Assembly: GCA_963578475.1 (NCBI GenBank)
Contig: CAUZCL010000008.1
Span: 1-64,000 of the forward strand
DNA from: SMYC01 sp963578475
GTDB lineage: Bacteria > Acidobacteriota > Vicinamibacteria > Marinacidobacterales > SMYC01
DNA: 64,000 bases
Direction: 5' to 3'
Positions 35,691-44,221 of the stretch are shown one piece after another (position 1 is the first letter of the stretch; each line of letters starts with the position of its first letter). The position numbers and the translations under genes are program-made. Under the pieces are notes generated by a model. The model did not search any database. It saw only the letters and a program-made list of their open reading frames with translations, and was not told the origin of the DNA.

Positions 35691-38600
35691 ATGACATTTG
35701 CGCAGCTAGTCGCGTGTAGCCTTCGTTATTATTGGCGGACGAACCTTGCGGTGATGCTTGGGGTTGCCGTCGCGGTGGGGGTTCTCACCGGAGCGCTTCT
35801 CGTCGGGGACTCGGTTCGCGGGAGTTTGCGGGAGCTCTTCTTGGCGCGCCTAGGCAACACGGAGAGCGTTATCGTGGCGAACACTTTCTTTCGCGATGCT
35901 CTCGCCGAGGAGATAGGCGCCGACACCGTTCCGCTCATTGCCTTCGAGGGCATGCTTACGCATGAGGTGAGAGGACGCCGGCGAGGAAAAGTCCAAGTTT
36001 ATGGAGTGGATGCGCGGTTTTGGGCCTTTCACGGCGTGGCAGATCCGGAGCTTTCCGGTCGCGGCGCCGCGCTGACGCCGAGCCTCATGGAAGAGCTCGG
36101 AAGCACTTCCGGGGACAGCTTGCTGTTGCGGGTGGAGCAGCCGTCTGCGGTGTCCCGAGGCTCGCTGCACGGGTTTAAAAAAAATAACGGACGTACGATT
36201 CGACTGACCCAAGAAGCCGCCGTGGCGCGGGAGTTTTCGCTTTATCCGCAGCAAGACAGCGTGAAAGCTATTTTCCTGCCCTTGTCGCGCTTGCAGAGCG
36301 ATCTCGGGCAGGAGGGAGGCGTCAATACGATTCTGCTGTCATTCCGGTCAGAGAGCGGTGATGCCGAGACGAGGCTTCAAGAGACGGCCACGCTCGCGGA
36401 CTTGGGCGTCAGGCTACGGGCGCTCGACTCCGAAAAGGGCTACGCGGTCGAATCGTCCGCTTTAATGCTGAGCGACCCCGTCGTACAAGCGGTGCGCGAC
36501 GAAGCGGCCGAACGAGGGCTCGAGACGTCCTCGATTCTGACCTATCTCGCAAATACGCTTCGCGTCGGGGAGAGGGAAGTACCGTATTCTCTCGTTACCG
36601 CGCTCGACAGCCGCACCTATGAGAACCTCGTGCCTGCCGAAGAGATACGCTCGGCGAGTGTCGTGCTCAACGAGTGGGCGGCATCCGACCTCGAGGCAAA
36701 ACGCGGTGACGCGCTGACATTGGAGTACTACCTCTGGCGCGACGACGGCCTCATCGAGACACAAAGCGCCGAGTTCATCGTAGATGCGGTTATCCCAATG
36801 GAAGGCTGGGCTGTCGATCATGAGGTAGCTCCGGAATTTCCGGGCATCTCGAGCGCCGATAATCTTGGCGACTGGGAGCCGCCTTTTCCCATCGACCTTC
36901 GGCGGGTTCGAGACAAAGACGAAGAATATTGGGATGCGTACCGTACGAGCTCGAAGGCGTTCATTCGTCTTGCACGTGGGCAAAGGATTTGGCCCGTGCG
37001 TCAGGGGAAGCTGACCTCGATTCGGATGAGCCTGGCGTCGGCGGACGCGGAGGCCTTCGAGCGAGGCTTGCGGGCGCGGCTCGATCCGCTCGCTCTTGGA
37101 TTCGCTGTGATTGCAGCGCGGGCCGAAGGCGTGCGGGCATCCGAGGGGGCGACCGACTTCGGTGAGTACTTCGTCTATTTCAGCTATTTTCTCGTCGTCG
37201 CTGCGCTGATGCTCACCGGACTCTTCTTCAAGCTTGGCGTGGAGCAGCGTCTTCGCGAAATCGGAACGCTCGTTGCGCTCGGCTTTCCCATGCAGCGCGT
37301 GCGACGGCTCTTCACGCTCGAAGGCGTCGTCCTTTCGGCGATGGGGGGACTCCTTGGCATTGTCATCGCCGTTTCTTATGGAGGGCTCATCATGTATGGA
37401 TTGCGGACGTGGTGGGTCGATGCTGTTGGAACACGGCTCTTGACGCTTCACGTTAGCCCGCTTTCGCTCGTTATCGGCGTGTCGGGCGGCGGCGGCGCTG
37501 CAGTCATCGCCATCGCTTGGACGCTCCGTCATCTCGAGAAGATCGCGCCGCGAAACTTGCTCGCCGGCGAGACAGGTCGTGAGACGGGAACGTCCAAGGC
37601 GCGAAGCTCCCGGCTCGCATGGAGCGTCCTCGCGCTCGGGTTGCTGCTCGTTGCGGGCGCGAGCACGGGCGCCGTCAACCAAGTCGCCGGATTCTTCGGC
37701 GCCGGGAATTTGCTTCTCGTCTCGCTCTTGATGTTTCAATGGCTATGGCTGAAAGCGGAGGCCAAGCGCGTCGTCTCCGGGCAAGGTGCCGGAGCGATGG
37801 CACGGCTCGGCTTTCGGAACGCGACCTACCGCCCCGGCCGAAGTCTCGTCGCGATCGCACTCATTGCTTTTGCGAGCTTTACCATCGTTGCCGTCGACGG
37901 GTTTCGTAAGAACGACCGCACGGTGGATCTGGCGCGTGATTCGGGAGGTGGCGGCTATCTACTCATGGCGGAGTCACTTCTTCCGCTTCACTGGGACCCG
38001 AACACGCTCGAGGGACGGGACGCCGCCAACTTGCCTTATCCGGACGACCCGGACGCGCTCGACCTTGCGATCCAGACCTTCCGGCTGCGTCCGGGAGACG
38101 ACGCCAGCTGCTTGAACCTCTACCGGCCGCAGAACCCGCGACTTCTCGCTGCTAATGACGCATTCATCGAGGAGGGCCGCTTTCGCTTCTCGAAGTCGCT
38201 CGCCGAGACGCCGGAGGAGGAAGCCAATCCATGGCTCTTGCTCCGAAAGAGCTTTTCCGACGACGGGGGGCCGGTCATCCCGGTAATAGGTGATGCGAAC
38301 TCGATGGCCTACGTGCTCCATCTGAGCCTCGGCGAGGATTTTATTTTGTCTCGGGTAGGGAAGACACCTCTTCGGCTGCGTCTCGTGGCGACGCTCTCCG
38401 ATAGCATCTTTCAAGGCGAGCTTCTGAGCTCTGAAGAGAATTTCCTCGCGCACTTTCCGGAAGCGGACGGTTTTCGCTTTTTCCTCGTTGACACGCCGGC
38501 CGCAAGCGCGGACGAGGCCAAAACGCTTCTAGAGACCCGCCTCGCGGATTTCGGACTCGACGTTCAGAGCACGAGCGAAAAGCTCGCGGGCTACCATCGG

Positions 38601-38990
38601 GTGGAGAACACTTACTTGTCCACGTTCCAAACGCTAGGTGGGCTCGGGCTCGTTCTCGGAACGTTTGGGCTCGCGGCGGTACTGCTGCGCAACGTGCTCG
38701 AGCGGCGACGCGAGCTCGCGCTTCTACGGGCCGTGGGCTACGAAACCCGCCACTTCTCTCTTATGATCGCCGCTGAGAACGGTCTCCTTTTGTTCCTGGG
38801 CCTTCTGACCGGAAGTCTCGCAGCACTCGTAGCCATAGCACCCGCGCTCGTCTCCCGGGGAGGGAGCTTCGGCGGCGGTTTTTTGGGCGTGCTGCTCGGC
38901 GCCGTCATCGTGAGCGGGCTCGTGTCCTCGCTTCTCGCTGTGGCCGCGGTCTCTCGCACGCCGCTTCTCGCGAGCCTGCGCGCCGAATAG
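35691..38990 (+). CDS. Large FtsX/MacB-type ABC transporter permease
   Basis: 1099 residues from ATG 35691, preceded by AAGGA nine bases away; an upstream TTG (35667) is less likely. The N-terminal helix LAVMLGVAVAVGVLTGALLV leads into a long extracytoplasmic MacB_PCD-like domain. The first FtsX block of three helices is near residues 490-620 (YFVYFSYFLVVAALMLTGLF, RLREIGTLVALGFP), then a middle pair, a second extracytoplasmic domain, and a final FtsX block (RRRELALLRAVGYE). The duplicated layout suits one polypeptide serving as both halves of an exporter of lipids, lipoproteins or peptides. Partner of the ATPase at 34905. Confidence 0.88.
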   Translation: MTFAQLVACSLRYYWRTNLAVMLGVAVAVGVLTGALLVGDSVRGSLRELFLARLGNTESVIVANTFFRDALAEEIGADTVPLIAFEGMLTHEVRGRRRGKVQVYGVDARFWAFHGVADPELSGRGAALTPSLMEELGSTSGDSLLLRVEQPSAVSRGSLHGFKKNNGRTIRLTQEAAVAREFSLYPQQDSVKAIFLPLSRLQSDLGQEGGVNTILLSFRSESGDAETRLQETATLADLGVRLRALDSEKGYAVESSALMLSDPVVQAVRDEAAERGLETSSILTYLANTLRVGEREVPYSLVTALDSRTYENLVPAEEIRSASVVLNEWAASDLEAKRGDALTLEYYLWRDDGLIETQSAEFIVDAVIPMEGWAVDHEVAPEFPGISSADNLGDWEPPFPIDLRRVRDKDEEYWDAYRTSSKAFIRLARGQRIWPVRQGKLTSIRMSLASADAEAFERGLRARLDPLALGFAVIAARAEGVRASEGATDFGEYFVYFSYFLVVAALMLTGLFFKLGVEQRLREIGTLVALGFPMQRVRRLFTLEGVVLSAMGGLLGIVIAVSYGGLIMYGLRTWWVDAVGTRLLTLHVSPLSLVIGVSGGGGAAVIAIAWTLRHLEKIAPRNLLAGETGRETGTSKARSSRLAWSVLALGLLLVAGASTGAVNQVAGFFGAGNLLLVSLLMFQWLWLKAEAKRVVSGQGAGAMARLGFRNATYRPGRSLVAIALIAFASFTIVAVDGFRKNDRTVDLARDSGGGGYLLMAESLLPLHWDPNTLEGRDAANLPYPDDPDALDLAIQTFRLRPGDDASCLNLYRPQNPRLLAANDAFIEEGRFRFSKSLAETPEEEANPWLLLRKSFSDDGGPVIPVIGDANSMAYVLHLSLGEDFILSRVGKTPLRLRLVATLSDSIFQGELLSSEENFLAHFPEADGFRFFLVDTPAASADEAKTLLETRLADFGLDVQSTSEKLAGYHRVENTYLSTFQTLGGLGLVLGTFGLAAVLLRNVLERRRELALLRAVGYETRHFSLMIAAENGLLLFLGLLTGSLAALVAIAPALVSRGGSFGGGFLGVLLGAVIVSGLVSSLLAVAAVSRTPLLASLRAE

Positions 38991-39065
38991 GCGTGTTGAC
39001 CCCGCGGACGTCGAGAGTGATAATATCAAGGAAGCCATATCCTTTACCGAACCACGGACGAAACC

Positions 39066-39576
39066 ATGTCCGAACCTATATCGACCGAGCTCCGCGAGTC
39101 GCTCCTCGGAGCCATCCAAAATTTCTTCGACAAGCAGCTTGCCCCAAAAGCCGAGGCGGACGCAGGTGCTACGCGACAACGGGTGACGGACCGGCAGCTC
39201 CAACTCGCTACCGCCGTCCTTCTTCTCGAGGTCGCGCGTTGTGATTTTGACTTGCGCGCCGACGAGCTCAACGCTGTCTCTGCCGGCGTGCGGAATATTC
39301 TCGGTCTAACGGAAGACGAGGCTTCCGCCGTCGTTCGTTTTGCCGAGGAAGAAGTGCGGCAGTCGAAGCGTATCCACGAGTTCACGAACCTCGTCGATAG
39401 AAACTACACGCTGAGCAGAAAAAGACCGTGGTCCAATACCTGTGGCAAGTCGCTTTCGCCGACGCACAGCTTCTGCCGAGCGAGGAATATCTCGTGCGCA
39501 AGATCTCCGAGCTACTTCACGTCCCGAAAGCGGACTTCCTCGACGCGAAAACCAAAGCGCGCGACGCCTTTCGCTA
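39066..39576 (+). pseudogene. TerB-family protein with a one-base frameshift
   Basis: ATG 39066 opens a TerB-like helical protein: LATAVLLLEVARCDFDLRAD then LGLTEDEASAVVRFAEEEV and LVDRNYTL. At about 39413 one base is missing; the correct continuation is in another frame, EQKKTVVQYLWQVAFADAQL, LPSEEYLVRKISELLHVPKA, ending at TAG 39574-39576 (about 170 residues in all). TerB proteins take part in tellurite and metal-stress complexes, and many genomic relatives are of unknown role. Without the shift the gene is full length, so this is either a very fresh mutation or a sequencing error. The shift makes it appear fused to msrA. Confidence 0.8.
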
Positions 39577-39635
39577 GCCACGACAAACTTGCGTCTTTCC
39601 GCGCGCCGCGCAAGACTTGGCGTGCGGAGGGGACG

Positions 39636-40283
39636 ATGTTTCTGACCAAGAAGCTCACATTACCGACACCTGAAGAAGCTCTTCCGGGCCGCGACGAGCC
39701 CATGGCCGTACCGGACGCGCATTTCGTGAACGGGAATCCTTTGAAACCACCTTTTCCGGAAGGCTTCGAGACCGCGCTGTTCGGCTTTGGCTGTTTTTGG
39801 GGAGCCGAGAAAATTTTATGGGAGCTCGACGGCGTGCACACCACGGCTGTCGGCTATGCCGGCGGCTCCACCCCGAACCCGAGCTATCACGAAGTTTGCT
39901 CCGGACGAACGGGGCACAACGAGGTCGTCTTTGTCGTCTACGACCCGAGTGTGATCGGCTATGAAGAGCTCCTCAAAGTGTTTTGGGAGGCGCACGACCC
40001 GACGCAAGGCATGCGCCAGGGACACGATATCGGCACCCAATACCGCTCCGAGATCTATACGCATTCAGATGCGCAAGCCCAAGCGGCGGAAACTTCTCTC
40101 GCGACCTACCAAGAGCGGCTGAGCGCGGCGGGCTACGATCCCATCACAACCGAGGTTGTGCAGGCAGCCGCGTTCTACTACGCGGAAGACTACCACCAGC
40201 AATATCTCGCCAAGAATCCGGGAGGCTATTGCGGTCTCGGCGGAACCGGCGTCGCCTGTCCGACCAGTCTTTTGGTCGAATAG
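39636..40283 (+). CDS. msrA: Peptide methionine sulfoxide reductase A
   Basis: 215 residues from ATG 39636 with GGAGG upstream. The catalytic Cys is C53 in GFGCFWGAEKILWELDG. Other family marks are GYAGGSTPNPSYHEVCSGRT, GHNEVVFVVYDP, FWEAHDPTQGMRQGHDIGTQ and FYYAEDYHQQYL. It reduces methionine-S-sulfoxide in proteins using thioredoxin; a C-terminal Cys pair (YCGLGGTGVACP) supplies the resolving thiols. No export signal is clear. It follows the frameshifted terB by 59 bp. An inverted repeat, ACGTGG TGTT CCACGT (40337-40352), lies 54 bp past its stop. Confidence 0.95.
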   Translation: MFLTKKLTLPTPEEALPGRDEPMAVPDAHFVNGNPLKPPFPEGFETALFGFGCFWGAEKILWELDGVHTTAVGYAGGSTPNPSYHEVCSGRTGHNEVVFVVYDPSVIGYEELLKVFWEAHDPTQGMRQGHDIGTQYRSEIYTHSDAQAQAAETSLATYQERLSAAGYDPITTEVVQAAAFYYAEDYHQQYLAKNPGGYCGLGGTGVACPTSLLVE

Positions 40284-40382
40284 CGCAACGGTTCTTTTCG
40301 ACTTTCTTCGCGGAGCCCTATGAACACCTATCTTTCACGTGGTGTTCCACGTTATTATCGCTCGGCGAAATAGTGTGTGACC

Positions 40383-41315
40383 ATGTCTGAACCCAGTCCT
40401 TTAGATACGAAGCCGGCCGTTATTGTACCGATGGATATGTCCGTGGCCAAAAGAGTGCTCAAAGAGGCGAAATCGGTCCTCGATGATTTTGAAGTGGTGT
40501 TCTTCTTGCGACACGGCACATGCCTCGGGGCGGTCCGTGATGGCGCCTTCATCGACTGGGATGACGACCTAGACATCGGTTCGATCATCGGGTTGCACGG
40601 GCTCACAGAGGATTTGATTGCGCCCGTCGTAGCCGAATTTCGCAAACGCGGTTTCAACGCGATCGTCACGAAGGGTGACCTTTGGGTCAGCGTAGAACTG
40701 AGCAAGCTCGACACACCGCTCGACTGGACATGTTACCGCGTCGTCGAAGACAGCATCTACCAGTGGCCAATGGTCAAGATACCGGTCGAGCTGCATACAA
40801 ATCTAAAGCCCATCCAATTCCTGGGCGTGCCGTTCAACGTTCCGAATCCCCCCGAGGAGTATCTTCGTCTGAAGTACGGGTCGGAGTGGATGCTCCCGAA
40901 AAGAATCGGCTTCGAACAAGACGTTCTGGACCTGATACCCGACGAACCAACTTCCAATTCTGGTGGGTTCATGCGCTTCGTACAGCGTTTCCTGCCGAGA
41001 CGAAACACCGGGAGTTTTCAGGTTCTTGATTTCGACGGCTGCGTCGTCGTGGGAGCCGAAGCCGTGGTCGCGTCTACGACTGTCCTGTCCGGTCTCGTGC
41101 GGTCAACAACCGGTCAAGACGGCCAAACGCGCCTCGATCTTCGAGAAGCCAGCTCCTACGTTGTGATGATCCGGCACGGCGGTCACGAAGAGGTGCTTTA
41201 CGGAGAGAAGCTCGAGCCCGGTATCGACTATGTCTACAGGCCAGATCCTGAAGTTGCATCAGGCAGGGTGCAAGTTCTAGCGACGTCCCCTCAGGCATCA
41301 AAGAAACTCTCCTGA
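40383..41315 (+). CDS. LicD-family phosphotransferase-like protein
   Basis: 310 residues. The nucleotidyltransferase-fold signature FFLRHGTCLGAVRDGAFIDW then DDDLDIG matches the LicD/fukutin family, which moves phosphocholine or a similar phospho-group from a CDP carrier onto glycans. VSVELSKLDTPLDWTCYRV and NPPEEYLRLKYGSEWMLPKR continue the family pattern to about residue 190. The last 110 residues are an added domain I do not recognise. The next gene is a cytidylyltransferase that would make the CDP-activated donor, which supports the assignment. ATG 40383 is preferred over GTG 40377. Confidence 0.78.
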   Translation: MSEPSPLDTKPAVIVPMDMSVAKRVLKEAKSVLDDFEVVFFLRHGTCLGAVRDGAFIDWDDDLDIGSIIGLHGLTEDLIAPVVAEFRKRGFNAIVTKGDLWVSVELSKLDTPLDWTCYRVVEDSIYQWPMVKIPVELHTNLKPIQFLGVPFNVPNPPEEYLRLKYGSEWMLPKRIGFEQDVLDLIPDEPTSNSGGFMRFVQRFLPRRNTGSFQVLDFDGCVVVGAEAVVASTTVLSGLVRSTTGQDGQTRLDLREASSYVVMIRHGGHEEVLYGEKLEPGIDYVYRPDPEVASGRVQVLATSPQASKKLS

Positions 41316-41335
41316 TTCTGGACGCCAATCAACTT

Positions 41336-41341
41336 AGGAGG
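41336..41341 (+). promoter_or_regulatory. Shine-Dalgarno site pointing to an ATT start
   Basis: AGGAGG, seven bases before ATT at 41349. The next usual start codon in frame is GTG 41358, sixteen bases from the site, and ATG 41370 is further still. Spacing therefore favours initiation at ATT, a rare start known best from infC. Confidence 0.5.
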
Positions 41342-41348
41342 TCTCGCG

Positions 41349-41759
41349 ATTACAAAAGTGTATGTAGATATGGTGGCCGATCTATTTCACTACGGCCACG
41401 TGAATTTCCTACGCACGGCGCGTGAGCAGGGAGACTATCTTCTCGTGGGAGTCCACTCGGATGAGGTTGTGCGAAACTACAAGCGGGAGCCGATCCTTTC
41501 CATGGATGAGCGCGTCGCTTCGGTCGCCGGTTGCCAATACGTGGACGCAGTGGTTCCGGACGCACCACTGACAATAACCCGCGAGTGGATCGAGCAGCAT
41601 GACATCGAACTGGTCGTGCACGGCGACGACTTTACCGAGGAGCAGCACAACCGCTTCTACGGGACGCCCATCGAAATGGGTATTTTCCGCACAGTCGCCT
41701 ACACGCCCGGAATCTCCACCTCAGAGATCATCACGCGATGCAAGGCTTTCGACCCGTGA
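41349..41759 (+). CDS. CTP:phosphoethanolamine/glycerol-phosphate-type cytidylyltransferase
   Basis: 136 residues if read from ATT 41349 (M-TKVYVDMVADLFHYGHVN), 133 from GTG 41358. The nucleotidyltransferase HxGH motif is HYGH in DLFHYGHVNFLRTA, and the closing motif is YTPGISTSEII (the family's RT.GISTT type). GVHSDEVVRNYKREPILSMD and ELVVHGDDFTEEQ place it with ethanolamine-phosphate cytidylyltransferases, which make a CDP-alcohol. Reading from ATT restores the first beta strand (TKVYVD) that family members have. It directly follows licD, 33 bp away, so the pair likely makes and uses a CDP-linked head group for surface glycan decoration. Confidence 0.85.
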   Translation: MTKVYVDMVADLFHYGHVNFLRTAREQGDYLLVGVHSDEVVRNYKREPILSMDERVASVAGCQYVDAVVPDAPLTITREWIEQHDIELVVHGDDFTEEQHNRFYGTPIEMGIFRTVAYTPGISTSEIITRCKAFDP

Positions 41760-41797
41760 AACAGGGGACAAGATCGCACGTCCGCATATACCGGCCC

Positions 41798-41989
41798 ATG
41801 CAGATCGTCGGCATAGTCGTCGTGGCCATCGGTGCGCTAGGGTCGTTCGGTTCACTCTGGGCGTCGAGAATCTTGCGGTTACTTCCCATCAACGCGATCG
41901 GAGGAGTCATCGAGCTTATTGTGCCTTTGTTCCCAATTTTCCTTATGGCCTTTGGTGCATTTCTAATCACCAAATCCTGGCAGCGCTAA
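41798..41989 (+). CDS. Small two-helix membrane protein
   Basis: 63 residues from ATG 41798. Two hydrophobic segments: IVGIVVVAIGALGSFGSLWA and GGVIELIVPLFPIFLMAFGA with a short loop. I do not recognise the family. The frame is open upstream to 41738, overlapping the end of the cytidylyltransferase, but the shorter form keeps the first helix at the N-terminus. On the same strand and probably the same transcript as licD. Convergent with the M28 peptidase. Confidence 0.45.
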   Translation: MQIVGIVVVAIGALGSFGSLWASRILRLLPINAIGGVIELIVPLFPIFLMAFGAFLITKSWQR

Positions 41990-42025
41990 GGGCCCTAAGT
42001 TCAACGGCCTCCGCCAACATGACCG

Positions 42026-44215
42026 CTAGTTGGACGCCAGTCCTTCGACTAGAGCGCGCGCTTCTTCGACTTGCGCGACCAGGTCGGAGAGAGCCTTGGA
42101 AACGACGGTGACGTAATATCGCGCCTCTTCCCAGGATTCTTCTTCCAGTCCTTCGCGGATACCTGGAATGGTCTTGACGCCGTAGCCCGTGTAGAAGCCC
42201 GGGGCGTAGACTTGGTGGCGGAACCACTCTCGCTCGGGGAGACCTTCGTCATGGGAGAGCCGCCGCTCCGACGTGTAGAGAAGCTGGTTCAACCGCTCGA
42301 GCTCGGGTTGTGACTGCACAGCGCTCGAGCTCATCGTGGAAAGCTTCTCGAGTGCGCGCTCGTACGCTTCGCCGGCTTCGCTCAGCTTCGCGAGCGCGGC
42401 TTCCACCGGAGCGAGGTCGATCTCGGGCGCGTTCTCACGCTTTGTGTGCTCTTCCTGAATTTCTTCGACGTAGCGGCTCATCGTGTCGGCGAGGTCGGTG
42501 AAGTTGAAGGGAAGCACGGTGGCGTTCGCGAGCCGCATGATCGTAGTGCCGATGGTTTGCGACAAGGCGCGGCCAAAAACGAACGACCCGTCAGAGAAGC
42601 GTGTATACCAATCGAACGAGTCGTAGTTCGAATGGTAGATGCCGCCCGGGCTGTCGCCGCCGAAGCCGAGGTTCAACGAGGCCATCGTCAAGTGGTCCAG
42701 AAATACAGTGTAGTCGGAGCCAGAGCCGAGCGCGCTGATCCGAAGATCGTCGCTCTGCTCGATTTCCTCGCGGTCTTCGTCGTTATCGGCGGTCTCGATC
42801 CGCCTTCGCCGCGCCGCCTCCCAAACACTGACCCCACGCTCGGGGTCGGGGATGTCGCGGATGACATCGTTGACGAGCTCTTGGAGCGTATGGCTTCCGG
42901 ACATCCTGAGCCAGCCTTTGCCGTTGCTATCGCTATTGATGTAGACGACCCCTTTCTCGGTGAGCTCTTCTTTGTGCGTCTCTGCCCACTCCGTCGAGCC
43001 AAGCAGCCCCCACTCTTCGCCGTCCCAAGATGCGAAGATGATCGTGCGCTTCGGCTTCCATCCTTGCTTCATCAGCTCGGCGAATGAGCGCGCCGTTTCC
43101 ATCAACGCCACGTTGCCGCTCGTCGGGTCCGAGGCGCCGTTGTTCCAGCCGTCGTGATGGTTCCCATGGACGATCCACTGGTCCGGATAAACGCTGCCCT
43201 CGATGCGGGCGATCACATTGTAGAGCGGGCGGCTCTTCCACTCGATCGCGAGCTTCACGCGTACCTTCGCGGGCCCCGGACCGATGTGGTAGGTGATGGG
43301 AAGCGCGCCTCGCCAGTCCTCGGGCGCGACTTCGCCGCGCAGGTTCCTCAACAAAGGAAGGGCGTCGCCATAGGAAATGGGAAGTACGGGGATCTTGACG
43401 AGCGTCTTCGCTTCGCTAATCTCGAGTCGGGCCTGATCCGTCTTGGCGCCGAAGCCCGGGCTCAGCGGATCACCGGGATGAACGGGCATATCCATGATGC
43501 TGCCGCGTTGTACGCCGTGCTCGGGGCGATAAGGCCCGTCCGGATAAGTTAGCCCCTGGTAGTAGCCGTCATCGCGAGGGTCGGAATAGATGAGACAGGC
43601 GATGGCGCCATGGGTTTGCGCAAGCTTGGCTTTGATGCCGCGCCAGCTCTGGCCGTAGCGGGCGATGACGATCTTGCCTTGTACGCTGAGGCCTTTGGAC
43701 TCTAGCGTTTCGTAATCCTCCGGGATCCCGTAATTCACGTAGATGAGCTGACCGGTGACATCTCCATCGGCCGCGTAAGCGTTGTAGGTGGGAAGCGATC
43801 CGTCATCCGCTGAGTCTTTATCGTTCAAAACAGGCGGCTCACGAAGAAGGAGCACGTAGTTTTCCGGCTCGAGAAGCTCGACGTGACGCTCTGTCGGGAG
43901 CGGCATCAGCGCTTGCGTTTCCTCGATCCAGGCGTTGAGACCCCATGACTTGAACTGCACGAGGATGTACTCGGCGACTTTCTTGCTGCCAGGCAAGCCC
44001 GCGATGTGCGGCTCTTCAGTAATGATGCGCATGTACTTGCGAAGATTGGCGGGCTCTGGAATCGCTCGAAAGTTTTCTTCCCATTCCCGTTGAGTGTCGA
44101 CCTCGTCTTCGAGAAAGCCTTTGAGATTTGATTCTTGCGCCGATTGGAGAGGCGAAGCCCCTCCCAGGACGATGAGGGCCAGGCTCAGGATCGCTCCCGT
44201 CAGAATATGGGACAT
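42026..44215 (-). CDS. Exported M28B peptidase (glutamate carboxypeptidase II-like)
   Basis: 729 residues. A signal peptide (ILSLALIVLGGASPLQSAQ) is followed by a PA domain around 140-260 and the zinc-peptidase core, then a C-terminal transferrin-receptor-like dimerisation domain. All zinc and catalytic positions of human GCPII appear: His353 in HGNHHDGWNNG, bridging Asp363 in SDPTSGN, Glu400-Glu401 in SWDGEEWGLLGS, Asp429 in YINSDSN, and the last His in GGIYHSNYDSFDW. It should remove C-terminal or N-acyl amino acids from peptides outside the cytoplasm. It starts 6 bp after the ankyrin gene stop. Confidence 0.92.
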   Translation of the reverse strand: MSHILTGAILSLALIVLGGASPLQSAQESNLKGFLEDEVDTQREWEENFRAIPEPANLRKYMRIITEEPHIAGLPGSKKVAEYILVQFKSWGLNAWIEETQALMPLPTERHVELLEPENYVLLLREPPVLNDKDSADDGSLPTYNAYAADGDVTGQLIYVNYGIPEDYETLESKGLSVQGKIVIARYGQSWRGIKAKLAQTHGAIACLIYSDPRDDGYYQGLTYPDGPYRPEHGVQRGSIMDMPVHPGDPLSPGFGAKTDQARLEISEAKTLVKIPVLPISYGDALPLLRNLRGEVAPEDWRGALPITYHIGPGPAKVRVKLAIEWKSRPLYNVIARIEGSVYPDQWIVHGNHHDGWNNGASDPTSGNVALMETARSFAELMKQGWKPKRTIIFASWDGEEWGLLGSTEWAETHKEELTEKGVVYINSDSNGKGWLRMSGSHTLQELVNDVIRDIPDPERGVSVWEAARRRRIETADNDEDREEIEQSDDLRISALGSGSDYTVFLDHLTMASLNLGFGGDSPGGIYHSNYDSFDWYTRFSDGSFVFGRALSQTIGTTIMRLANATVLPFNFTDLADTMSRYVEEIQEEHTKRENAPEIDLAPVEAALAKLSEAGEAYERALEKLSTMSSSAVQSQPELERLNQLLYTSERRLSHDEGLPEREWFRHQVYAPGFYTGYGVKTIPGIREGLEEESWEEARYYVTVVSKALSDLVAQVEEARALVEGLASN

Positions 44216-44221
44216 GCGCTT

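Noticed and set aside
36462..37739. A 425-residue minus-strand ORF inside the permease gene
   Set aside because: Antisense shadow; the plus-strand permease has clear FtsX motifs throughout.
39066..40283. A 405-residue TerB-MsrA fusion protein
   Set aside because: The middle 70 residues are out of frame for TerB, which continues cleanly in the next frame to its own stop; msrA has its own ribosome site and ATG.
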